A stretch of DNA of 64,000 bases, taken from NCBI GenBank assembly GCA_964451325.1, contig CAYVHO010000016.1, positions 1-64,000 of the forward strand. The letters are read 5' to 3'. This stretch comes from JAADHI01 sp964451325 (GTDB lineage: Bacteria > Nitrospirota > Nitrospiria > SBBL01 > JAADHI01). A program made the translations under genes and the position numbers. The notes beneath the pieces are model-generated. The model was not told the DNA's origin. It was given only the letters and a program-made list of their open reading frames with translations, and searched no databases. Positions 16,818-25,130 of the stretch are shown here, one piece after another. How positions within the stretch are numbered: the stretch's first letter is position 1; the number at the start of each line of letters is the position of its first letter.

Positions 16818-18479
16818 ATGTCGGTCGCCCACGCGTTTATGCAGTCCGAAAGAGTATCCGCTGTGAGATCTAAAAGCCTATTTATCTGCTTATTCTTATT
16901 TATGTCTTGTTCTAATAATGACGCCAGTAACGAACAACGACCCACCGGAAATGATTCTATCAGCCTTGAATTCCACCGAATAAGTTCCACAGGTCTTGAC
17001 CCAATTCAGGTTGTGGCAACAATCAACAAAAAGGGAATCCCCAGCGCCGGTTTAACCCCCTCTGTTTCGCTGACTAAGGGAAGTCTAAGCGCCATCAGTG
17101 ACAACGGTGACGGTAGCTACACTTTTACGATAACGCCCACGGAAACGGGCGAGTACCCCGTTACGGTGAGCTATGCAGACATATCCGTTACCAGGACACC
17201 CATCGTCTTGATGAGTGTCCATGCGGATTGGGATCAACCGATGTCGGTACCGGGCTATGTCAACACCGAAGGATATGAAGATGGCGTAACCATTACACCC
17301 GACGGTGAGTACCTCTTCGTGCAGACCGGACCACAATACTTCTCAGGACTCTTTGTGATGCAAGCCTCGCGTGCAAACGGTGGTTGTGGTGGCGCAACGT
17401 CACGTCTAACACCAAATCGCTGTAATCATCCATGGATCGATAATACCATCGGCCCTTATGTTGCCCCTGAGAGACCCGGTTTTTTTGACGGCCGCTACAG
17501 TGGAACCACTATTTTGCACAACGCTAATTCCTGGGGCATAGGTGTGGACCAGTCACCCAACTACGCCATTTCAACGATGTTTTATGGCTTCAAACGCCAA
17601 TCTGACGGCACATTTAAAGAACCGTTCTATGTCGCCTTTAACGATCTTAACGATGGCATTGTTGGCCCGTTTGGGCTGAGTTTTATGATGAATGGCGATG
17701 GGACTGCGACAACACTTTTTACTTTTAATGATCCTACCGATCCAGATAAGGTCGATTTTGACAATGATGGCATCGACGATGCGGAGAGCTATTTTGACGT
17801 CTATAAAACCCGAATAACGCTCGGTCAAAATAATAATCTAGGTGACTTCGTCTACTCAGGAACACCGGAAACCCCTCCCGTTCGCGGCACTATTTTTAAT
17901 TCGACGTTAGTTGATTTTGGAAAAACAGGACTCGATGGTATCGCCGGCACCCAAGGAAACTCCCATCTTTATGCGCCTGGAGGAATTGTTAAATCTATTT
18001 GGATAGATGATGAGTTCGATCAGATCGGGGTTGGTGATAGTAGAGATATATCGGTCCATATCCTCACCTCTGGAGACCTTGACAATGGAACATGGGCCAA
18101 AGTAACCCTACCGTCTAATATCAATGGTGCCGAGCCAAACCATGAAATTCAACCATTTTTTGACGGCAACGGACTCTACTTCGCTTTAACGATTAAAAAC
18201 GTTCGCAATCATGAAATTTTTTACTCGGCTTACTCAGGCACACATGATCAAGCTGGCTACAGCAATAATGCCAATTGGGCAACACCGGTACGTATAGTTG
18301 AAATCGACACTGCAGTTACCACACCCGGACGCATTATTAGCCTGGGTGAACCGACCATCGGCGTTTACAACGGTGAAACTTATCTTTATTTTGTCTACGT
18401 CCTGGTTAGAGCAATTGATACGCAAGGCACACTAATCGCTGACGTGAATCTACAGGCTGGTTTTATGAAAAAGAAGTGA
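16818..18479 (+). CDS. Putative lipoprotein with N-terminal Ig-like domain
   Basis: I do not recognise a named family for the whole 553-residue protein. A hydrophobic stretch SLFICLFLF ends in MSC followed by SNN, a lipoprotein-type cleavage site with Cys 31. Residues about 48-130 look like an invasin/Big-type Ig-like domain (GLTPSVSLTKGSLSAISDNG, GSYTFTITPTETGEYPVTVS). The remainder has repeated beta-strand blocks resembling a beta-propeller, with LFVQTGPQYFSGLFVM and NHEIQPFFDGNGLYFAL. The Asp-rich segment DPDKVDFDNDGIDDAE may bind calcium. The start at 16818 has GAGAGGG in front; a GTG at 16860 would leave a more usual signal length. It is flanked by direct repeats, which points to late acquisition. 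Confidence 0.7.
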   Translation: MSVAHAFMQSERVSAVRSKSLFICLFLFMSCSNNDASNEQRPTGNDSISLEFHRISSTGLDPIQVVATINKKGIPSAGLTPSVSLTKGSLSAISDNGDGSYTFTITPTETGEYPVTVSYADISVTRTPIVLMSVHADWDQPMSVPGYVNTEGYEDGVTITPDGEYLFVQTGPQYFSGLFVMQASRANGGCGGATSRLTPNRCNHPWIDNTIGPYVAPERPGFFDGRYSGTTILHNANSWGIGVDQSPNYAISTMFYGFKRQSDGTFKEPFYVAFNDLNDGIVGPFGLSFMMNGDGTATTLFTFNDPTDPDKVDFDNDGIDDAESYFDVYKTRITLGQNNNLGDFVYSGTPETPPVRGTIFNSTLVDFGKTGLDGIAGTQGNSHLYAPGGIVKSIWIDDEFDQIGVGDSRDISVHILTSGDLDNGTWAKVTLPSNINGAEPNHEIQPFFDGNGLYFALTIKNVRNHEIFYSAYSGTHDQAGYSNNANWATPVRIVEIDTAVTTPGRIISLGEPTIGVYNGETYLYFVYVLVRAIDTQGTLIADVNLQAGFMKKK

Positions 18480-18491
18480 GAGAAGAAAAAA

Positions 18492-18513
18492 TCAGAAAAA
18501 GCTTCTTTTCTTC
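18492..18513. repeat. 22-bp direct repeat, right copy
   Basis: This is an exact copy of 16586-16607 lying just after the lipoprotein stop codon. It is roughly self-complementary around AAGCTT, so it could also act as a weak terminator between the convergent genes. Confidence 0.75.
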
Positions 18514-18550
18514 CTAAAATTAGAGCAATTCTAAATTTATCCCGACCCCC

Positions 18551-20017
18551 TCATTCCAGTTCATTTGCGACACAAACCAGATTTCGGCCGCTGTCCTTGG
18601 CGAGATAAAGCGCATCATCCGCCATTTTAATCAAGTCGAATGCATTTTCTAGATTTCTTGGCATCGCAGCAACCCCCAAACTGAGTGTGATTTTTAAGGG
18701 AGACGGGCTTCCTTTAAATTCGTGCGATGCTGTGAATTTTCGAATACGCTCCGCCACCTCAAGCATTTCCTCCATTTTGGTATTAGGTGCAATAATGATG
18801 AATTCTTCGCCACCGTAACGGGCTGGAAAATCTATTTTACGAATACTTTCTCTCATAATTTCCGCAACTTCTTTTAGAATACTATCTCCCTGCAAATGAC
18901 CATAGGTATCGTTGACCGCTTTAAAATGATCAATGTCCATCAAAATCACACAGAAATCCAGATTCGAGCGTTTGGCCCGTTCAAATTCTTTTTCAAAAAT
19001 TTCTAAAAAATACCGTTTATTGTAAAGCTGCGTCAGCCCATCTGTAATCGCCAACTCCTTTGTTTCTGCATACAAGAGCATGAGCTGAAACACCATCGAA
19101 AAATCCTGTGCCAGCAATCGGATGATGTCTTCTGATTTTTGCTGAAAAGCATCCTTCTTTGTGGAAAAGAAAGAAAGGTAGCCAATACAGTCATTATGAA
19201 TATCTAAAGGCACCACCAACTCAGACAGAATAGGATCGTGTACCTTGTCATCTGTCTTTTTGCTTCCCTTGAAAAAAACCTTCTCCATTACTTCTTTTTT
19301 GTCATAATCCCCCATACGCGCTGTAATATTTTTGATCGTTTTATCCAATATTTTTACAGACAAAGGCTGTTTTAAATCCAGATAAAATGATCGACCTCTG
19401 TGATCAGACAGACAGAGACATAGACAGGAATATTCAATCAAGCTGCTCACTAACCCACTAAAAGCACTTAAAAGATCGTCTTGAACGTGGATGAAATTGG
19501 CCAACTGCCGCGCCTCTCCAGAAAGCGTGGACTCAAAGAGCAACTTATCCAATAAATGATTGACGTTGGAGCGAATGGATTGCCAATCCGTACTTTTTTT
19601 TGAAGCGCGTTTATCTGCTCTATCTGGTCTTGTATTTTTGCGCGTTTTTTTCAGGAGCAGGAGAATGACTTTTTTCAAGTCACTTAAATCTGAATTTTTA
19701 ACAATGTATTGCTCAGCCCCTGCACGAATGCCCCAAAACCGATCCTGTGGCTGATCCAGACTGGTCAACAAAATAATCGGGATGTGTCTTGTCTTTTTAT
19801 CATTTTTAAGTAAACGACAAAGCTGATAGCCATTGAGCTCTGGCATCATGATGTCTGAGATAATCAAATCCGGTTGATCCGCAAAGGCTCGACTGACGCC
19901 CTCTAATCCATCCGAAGCATTGATCACTTCGAAACCCATTTTTTCCAGCGAAATTTGCAACATCAGCAATTGAGTTTGACTATCATCCACCAATAAAATA
20001 AGCTTCTTAGGCTTCAC
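18551..20017 (-). CDS. Response regulator diguanylate cyclase (REC-GAF-like-GGDEF, WspR-like)
   Basis: The protein makes c-di-GMP when its receiver is phosphorylated. The REC domain (1-125) has ILLVDDSQTQ and the phospho-acceptor aspartate in DLIISDIMMPELNGYQL. A middle segment (about 165-320) looks like a GAF-type sensor. The C-terminal GGDEF domain (about 330-485) has the active site RYGGEEFIIIAP and an inhibitory RxxD site (RKID) five residues before it, so both synthesis and product control seem intact. It is the last gene of the cheR-cheW-cheW-mcp-cheA operon, the position of the output protein. No EAL or HD-GYP domain is attached. Confidence 0.9.
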   Translation of the reverse strand: MKPKKLILLVDDSQTQLLMLQISLEKMGFEVINASDGLEGVSRAFADQPDLIISDIMMPELNGYQLCRLLKNDKKTRHIPIILLTSLDQPQDRFWGIRAGAEQYIVKNSDLSDLKKVILLLLKKTRKNTRPDRADKRASKKSTDWQSIRSNVNHLLDKLLFESTLSGEARQLANFIHVQDDLLSAFSGLVSSLIEYSCLCLCLSDHRGRSFYLDLKQPLSVKILDKTIKNITARMGDYDKKEVMEKVFFKGSKKTDDKVHDPILSELVVPLDIHNDCIGYLSFFSTKKDAFQQKSEDIIRLLAQDFSMVFQLMLLYAETKELAITDGLTQLYNKRYFLEIFEKEFERAKRSNLDFCVILMDIDHFKAVNDTYGHLQGDSILKEVAEIMRESIRKIDFPARYGGEEFIIIAPNTKMEEMLEVAERIRKFTASHEFKGSPSPLKITLSLGVAAMPRNLENAFDLIKMADDALYLAKDSGRNLVCVANELE

Positions 20018-20068
20018 GGCTGCTTTCCTTTCTGAAAAATATCCTTAATGAATTCCTTGTAATTCAGT

Positions 20069-22348
20069 TTAGAGTAAACTCTGGATGGTACTAATCAAAT
20101 TCGATTGATCAAAAGCACTTTTCGTAATATAAGCGTCAGCCCCCACCTCAACCCCTTCTTTTTTATCTTCCTCTGATTCTAAAGCACTCACCAATACAAC
20201 GGGAATATGCTTCATACTCTCATCCTGCTTGAGCTGACGGGTAAAGGCAAAACCATCCATATTTGGCATCTGGATATCACTCACGATCAGGTCAACCCCA
20301 GTTTCCTGGAGTTTTAAAAAAGCATCTTCTCCATTGACTGCCGTCAACACATCAAAACCGTGAGATTCCAGAATATTTTTTGCGAGTGTCCGCGTCATCA
20401 CCGAGTCATCCACCACCAGCACACATTTTTTAGACTTTATCATCCCTTCATTTACTTTTATTTTTGAGTGTGAAATACCACGAAGCAGCACGGTATTCAT
20501 CATGTCTACTACATTTAAAACGGGGGAAATTGTGCCATCTCTCATCATCGTCACACCCGAAATATGACATACACGTTTCATGTAATTTCCCAAACCTTTC
20601 ATCAAAATTTCTTCTTCCCCCAAAAAATCATCCATCGCAAAAGCTGCCAGGCTTTTCCCCGCTTTTAAAATCGCCACCGATTTTTTGTCAGATGGAAATC
20701 CAGACTTCGGGACTTCAAGAATTTCACGCATATGCACATAAGGAATATAAGAACCCGCATAATGTATCGCCGGATACCCTTCAATAACAGAAAGATCACT
20801 TTCAACAACCTTGATGATACGCTCTACTTTATTCACCGGCAGAAAAAAGACGGCACCTGAGACCTTGATTTTTAAACATTGAGTGGTACTGAGTGTCAGC
20901 GGGATGGTCATCACAAAAGTGCTGCCTTTTGATACGAGGGTTTCAATTTCAATGGTACCATTTAGTTTCTCGATATTGGATTTCACGACATCCATGCCGA
21001 CTCCTCTGCCCGAAATATCGGTGATCATGGCGCGGGTTGAAAAACTGGGGTGAAAAATCAGATTTAAGATCTGTTTCTCTTTCATCAAATTAATTTCGCC
21101 TTCTTCATAAAGACCTTTTTTGATCGCCGAGGCTTTGATCTGAGCCAGATCGATCCCGCAACCATCGTCACTAACCTCAATAACCGCATGATTGCCCTTA
21201 TGAGAAACATCAATTTTGATCCGTCCCGCCACAGGCTTTTTTAAGCACACACGCAGCTCAGGACTTTCGATCCCATGATCGATACAATTACGAATGATGT
21301 GCATCAAAGGGTCTTTAATTTCCTCAAGAATATATTTATCCAATTCAATATTGCCACCCGAAGTACTCAATTTAACCTTCTTTTTTACAGAGGTCGCCAA
21401 ATCACGCACCATGCGTGGGAAAATATCCAAGATCGTTTGAAAGGGAAAAAGCCGAGTTTTTCGAACATCGTCTTGAAGTCTTTCGATTACCGCTGAAAAT
21501 TGTCTAAAATCGTCAAATAAAGCCTTCTGTAGTAAGGCAAGGCGATCCGATACCCTGGAACTCCGTCCACCAATAGATCGTAAGGAATTTTTTGTGCGAT
21601 TATTGTCTTCTGAAAGTGCGCTTTCCTGTCGCTTTGATTTTTCAAACCGACTCTCTTTATGTTTAATTTCACGGTTTAAGACCGTGTAATCATTTATAAT
21701 TTCCTGAGTATCCCTTAAACGTTGCCGGGCCTTTAACTTTAAAAGGAGTAACTCTCCCGTCTGACCCATCAGATGATCCAATTTTTCAGAACTGACACGT
21801 ACCGTATTTGCTCCGATTTTGACCTGTTTTGTTTCTATGAGGGTCTCTTCTGAAAGCAGCTTCAAATCCTTTTTCAGAAGAGAAGTTTTCTTTTTGGGAC
21901 TTTTTTTGGTTTTGGCTTTAGACTGTGTTGCCCTTGGGCTTTGATCTAAATTTAAAAAACTTTCGAGCTGCTGAAATAAATCGGATAGATCAAGTGTCTC
22001 TTCCGGCTCCCCGGCATCAATGATCTGAACAATGCTTTCAACGGCATCCAAACCCTTCAAAACCAGATCATTCACTTCTGAGGAGAGTGACATCTCCCGC
22101 TTTTTCACGTGACCCAGCATCGTTTCTATCGCATGTGCGATACGCTCAATACCTGAAAAATGAAGCATACAGGCTGCACCTTTTAAACTGTGCGCGTCTC
22201 GAAAGAGGGCTTCAATTAAATCATCCTGCTCAGGGTTTTCTTCTAGCGCGATGAGCCCACGGTTTAAGGCTTGAATATGCTCATCACACTCAAGCTTAAA
22301 AACCGCAAAGATACGCTGAAAATCCGCCTCACTCAGATCTGACATCAC
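20069..22348 (-). CDS. cheA: Hybrid chemotaxis histidine kinase CheA with C-terminal receiver (WspE-like)
   Basis: CheA phosphorylates itself and then response regulators under control of the receptor. The HPt domain carries the phospho-histidine in LFRDAHSLKGAACMLHFSGI (about residue 52). A charged Lys-rich linker (about 135-175) replaces a clear P2 domain. The dimerisation domain has LMGQTGELLLLKLKARQRL. The ATPase has HIIRNCIDHGIES, DDGCGIDL and DISGRGVGMDVVK. A CheW-like domain and a receiver (CVLVVDDSVMTRT, DLIVSDIQMPNMDGF) follow. The 759-residue hybrid layout matches WspE/FrzE rather than flagellar CheA. It probably phosphorylates both its own receiver and the downstream REC-GGDEF protein. 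Confidence 0.93.
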   Translation of the reverse strand: MMSDLSEADFQRIFAVFKLECDEHIQALNRGLIALEENPEQDDLIEALFRDAHSLKGAACMLHFSGIERIAHAIETMLGHVKKREMSLSSEVNDLVLKGLDAVESIVQIIDAGEPEETLDLSDLFQQLESFLNLDQSPRATQSKAKTKKSPKKKTSLLKKDLKLLSEETLIETKQVKIGANTVRVSSEKLDHLMGQTGELLLLKLKARQRLRDTQEIINDYTVLNREIKHKESRFEKSKRQESALSEDNNRTKNSLRSIGGRSSRVSDRLALLQKALFDDFRQFSAVIERLQDDVRKTRLFPFQTILDIFPRMVRDLATSVKKKVKLSTSGGNIELDKYILEEIKDPLMHIIRNCIDHGIESPELRVCLKKPVAGRIKIDVSHKGNHAVIEVSDDGCGIDLAQIKASAIKKGLYEEGEINLMKEKQILNLIFHPSFSTRAMITDISGRGVGMDVVKSNIEKLNGTIEIETLVSKGSTFVMTIPLTLSTTQCLKIKVSGAVFFLPVNKVERIIKVVESDLSVIEGYPAIHYAGSYIPYVHMREILEVPKSGFPSDKKSVAILKAGKSLAAFAMDDFLGEEEILMKGLGNYMKRVCHISGVTMMRDGTISPVLNVVDMMNTVLLRGISHSKIKVNEGMIKSKKCVLVVDDSVMTRTLAKNILESHGFDVLTAVNGEDAFLKLQETGVDLIVSDIQMPNMDGFAFTRQLKQDESMKHIPVVLVSALESEEDKKEGVEVGADAYITKSAFDQSNLISTIQSLL

Positions 22349-22380
22349 AAATATCCTTAATCTTGATTTGAAAAAATCCT

Positions 22381-23877
22381 TTAGGGATCTTTAATCTCCC
22401 GAATTTTGTGATCAATGCGTTTTTGCAATTCCAAGATAGAACTTAAAGACTCTTTCGTGGCTTCGGAAGAAGCTTGCATGCCTCGGTTGATTTGACCCAT
22501 GGCTTCAGCCACCTGGGCGTTTGCCAAGGACTCTTGTCGCGAGGCGATGGCAATCTCATTGGCCGCATCCGCCGTTGCCGTAATGGTTTCGATGGCCGTA
22601 TTGATGGTCGATCCGGCTTGCAAAATATGATTCACACCCAGATCAACTTTTTTCCCCCCTTCTTCAGTGGTCATGACGGTTGAATTCACCGAATTTTGGA
22701 TTTCCTCAACCAGTGACTCAATTTTTTCTGCGGCTTTTTTACTTTGATCTGCCAAGGAACGGACCTCGGAAGCCACAACGGCAAACCCTTTGCCATGTTC
22801 TTCCGCTTTTGCCGCTTCAATCGCTGCATTCACCGCCAACATATCGGTTTTATTCGCAATGTCTCCAACGACATGAATAATCGAACCAATTTGATTGGTA
22901 TTTTCACTCAAAGTCAGTACGTCTTCCGCAATATTTTCAACCTTCTTTTTGATTTCGTTCATTTCAGAAATACTTTCATCAATGGCTTTCTGTCCCTCAT
23001 GGGTCACAAAAAGCGCTTCCTTGGATTGCTCTGCGAGAGACTCGGCCTTTGTATTGACCTGCTTGGAAGACGCCCTTAACTCTTCGATGGTTGCGGTAAT
23101 TTCATGTACAGAAGAGGCCTGTCGCGATGTAATTTGATCCTGACCCAGTGCGGCGCTTGAAATACGCGATACGGCTTGGGTAATGGGACGAATGACTTCC
23201 CTGTTAATCAATAAACCCATGATAAAAGTAATCACAAGAATCATCACAAGCGATGAAACAATCGCCCAAAAAATGTCTTTGTTAATCGCCGAAATCATAG
23301 CGGTTTTGGAAACAGATATTTGCAAAATACTGCGAACCGGATGCGCATCATAACCATGACATAAAAAACAACGTTCATCTTTCAGAATCGGAACAAGCCG
23401 AGTAAAGACGGCTTCACCATCAATTTCTTCATCATAGGAAACTGCTTTTGAACTATCGACCACCTGCTTAAACGCATCCATACGCTCAGGATCAAAGATA
23501 CTTGGCTCTTTGGGAGAAAGACGCATGGAAAAACGCTTCATGCCAAGCCATTTATTGACCTCTTTTCTCGTATCATTGTTTGTGAAGGCGGCTTTGCCAT
23601 CTCTACGATAATCTTTGAGCTCCAAGAGTCCATTTGATTTTTTGATTGCATCCAACCACTTGATCACAATCGGGGCATTTCCCGTGACCATCGCATTTTT
23701 AATGCCCTCCACAATGACATTTGAGAGCAAATCCATATTGCTTTTTTCGGTATTTTTAATATTCTTAATATCGTTTCTAATTGAAAGAAATGAAACACAG
23801 CCCAATCCGATGGCAAGCGTCAAGACAATGATAAGCATCAACTTCCGCTGCATGGTGTACTTCGAATAAGAAGACAT
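22381..23877 (-). CDS. Methyl-accepting chemotaxis protein with periplasmic haem c motif
   Basis: This receptor has a first membrane helix (about 13-33), a periplasmic domain, a second helix (about 211-235) and a cytoplasmic signalling coiled coil. The periplasmic domain holds Cys170-Phe-Leu-Cys-His174, a c-type haem attachment site, in the setting seen in Tll0287-like haem domains. The signalling tip DMLAVNAAIEAAKAEEHGKG and FAVVASEVRSLADQSKKAAE are typical. I start at 23877 because of the GGAGAAAG site; an upstream frame to 23964 adds 29 residues before the membrane helix. The HAMP region is short or degenerate. The ligand could be NO, CO, O2 or redox state; none is proven. Confidence 0.92.
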   Translation of the reverse strand: MSSYSKYTMQRKLMLIIVLTLAIGLGCVSFLSIRNDIKNIKNTEKSNMDLLSNVIVEGIKNAMVTGNAPIVIKWLDAIKKSNGLLELKDYRRDGKAAFTNNDTRKEVNKWLGMKRFSMRLSPKEPSIFDPERMDAFKQVVDSSKAVSYDEEIDGEAVFTRLVPILKDERCFLCHGYDAHPVRSILQISVSKTAMISAINKDIFWAIVSSLVMILVITFIMGLLINREVIRPITQAVSRISSAALGQDQITSRQASSVHEITATIEELRASSKQVNTKAESLAEQSKEALFVTHEGQKAIDESISEMNEIKKKVENIAEDVLTLSENTNQIGSIIHVVGDIANKTDMLAVNAAIEAAKAEEHGKGFAVVASEVRSLADQSKKAAEKIESLVEEIQNSVNSTVMTTEEGGKKVDLGVNHILQAGSTINTAIETITATADAANEIAIASRQESLANAQVAEAMGQINRGMQASSEATKESLSSILELQKRIDHKIREIKDP

Positions 23878-23984
23878 GGACTTCACTTTCTCCTTCCCGG
23901 ACTTACGATTTCGAACCCAAAGGTCAGGGTTCAATTTGCATGAATTTTTTTCAGGGCAAGGCACGAGGCGGGCAAAGTGAGCCC

Positions 23985-24659
23985 TTACGACACATCTTCG
24001 TTCACCATGAGCCTTTCATCATTCAACATCTCTTCTGGATCAATGATCAAAAGCGGCGTATTGCCACGCTTAACCTCCCACTTGACGATTTGATTTCTAT
24101 CCTGAAAAAAAGAGGAAACGGCTTGCACCTCATCCTTGGGCAACTCAAGTAGGGTATCTAATTTTTGAATGATCAAACCTGCTCTTGCCCCCGCGTATTC
24201 CACAATCAACACTTTTTCAGAGACTGAAACGGGTGCCCTTAAATCGCTCTGGGCTGAAGGCACTTCATGTTCTGGCACCTCTCGCCTCAAACCCAATAAT
24301 ATGCTTAAGTCTATAATCGTCAGGACGACACCACGGTAGTTTATCAATCCCACCAAGACATCTGGGGTGCAGGGGATTTTTGTAATCTGGGCACTTTCGT
24401 AGACTTCTTGTAAATACTTAATCTCGATTCCAAAAAATTCTCCCGCAACATAAAAGGAAATCAAATGCAGCCCATCCTGATTCCCAAGCGTCCGTCCCTT
24501 TTCTTGACTTAAAGCCTGCGCACGCGCCCGAAAAATGCGTTTTTTCTCAGCAGAAGACACGACTTGAATCGACTGGGCCTTGGCTTGAAGGTCTTGTGCC
24601 CTTTTTCTAAAACGCTCCCAAACCACACCTTCAGTCTCGGCTGCATCATGTCGTGTCAT
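23985..24659 (-). CDS. cheW: CheW-like adaptor with N-terminal extension
   Basis: CheW adaptors link receptors to CheA. The CheW domain spans about residues 63-215, with HLISFYVAGEFFGIEIKYLQ and TPDVLVGLINYRGVVLTIID. An N-terminal extension of about 60 residues is rich in Arg, Gln and Ala and is not part of the domain. It resembles WspD in size. It lies 3 bases from the other cheW gene, in the same operon. Confidence 0.9.
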   Translation of the reverse strand: MTRHDAAETEGVVWERFRKRAQDLQAKAQSIQVVSSAEKKRIFRARAQALSQEKGRTLGNQDGLHLISFYVAGEFFGIEIKYLQEVYESAQITKIPCTPDVLVGLINYRGVVLTIIDLSILLGLRREVPEHEVPSAQSDLRAPVSVSEKVLIVEYAGARAGLIIQKLDTLLELPKDEVQAVSSFFQDRNQIVKWEVKRGNTPLLIIDPEEMLNDERLMVNEDVS

Positions 24660-24662
24660 CGA

Positions 24663-25130
24663 CTAGCGCTCGCTCAGCTGTAAATTAAGGTTTGAAAAAG
24701 ATTCCTTCTGGTCAAAGTTTAAGATTTGATCCAATTGCATGAGAAAAACAAAAGCCATGCCCAATTGCGCGACCCCCACAATATACTGAATGTCAATGCC
24801 ATCACTCACTTTCGGAGGTGGCAGAAATTGCTCATCCTGAATGTCACAGACCTCCAGCACCTTGTCTACAATAAGCCCAACCCGCTTCTGCCCCATTTCA
24901 ACCACAATGATGTCCGTTTCAAGTGCATCAGGCCTGGGTTCTAAACCCAGACGTATTCTCAAATCCATGATGGGAAGTGCAAGCCCTCTCAGATTAATCA
25001 TCCCCCTAAAAGATAAAGGCAGCATTGGCACAGGCGTGATTTCTGGCAAAGGGATCACCTCCTCCACACACGCAATATCCAAGGCATAGTGAATGCGATT
25101 GAGGGAAAACGTAACAAAGGTCATACCCAC
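24663..25130 (-). CDS. cheW: CheW-like adaptor
   Basis: The 155-residue protein is a compact CheW domain with TFSLNRIHYALDIACVEEV, LPLSFRGMINLRGLALPIMD and RVGLIVDKVLEVCDI. Its start overlaps the end of cheR by ten bases. Two CheW proteins in one operon, as in Wsp systems (WspB and WspD), suggest different positions in the receptor-kinase array. Confidence 0.92.
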   Translation of the reverse strand: MGMTFVTFSLNRIHYALDIACVEEVIPLPEITPVPMLPLSFRGMINLRGLALPIMDLRIRLGLEPRPDALETDIIVVEMGQKRVGLIVDKVLEVCDIQDEQFLPPPKVSDGIDIQYIVGVAQLGMAFVFLMQLDQILNFDQKESFSNLNLQLSER

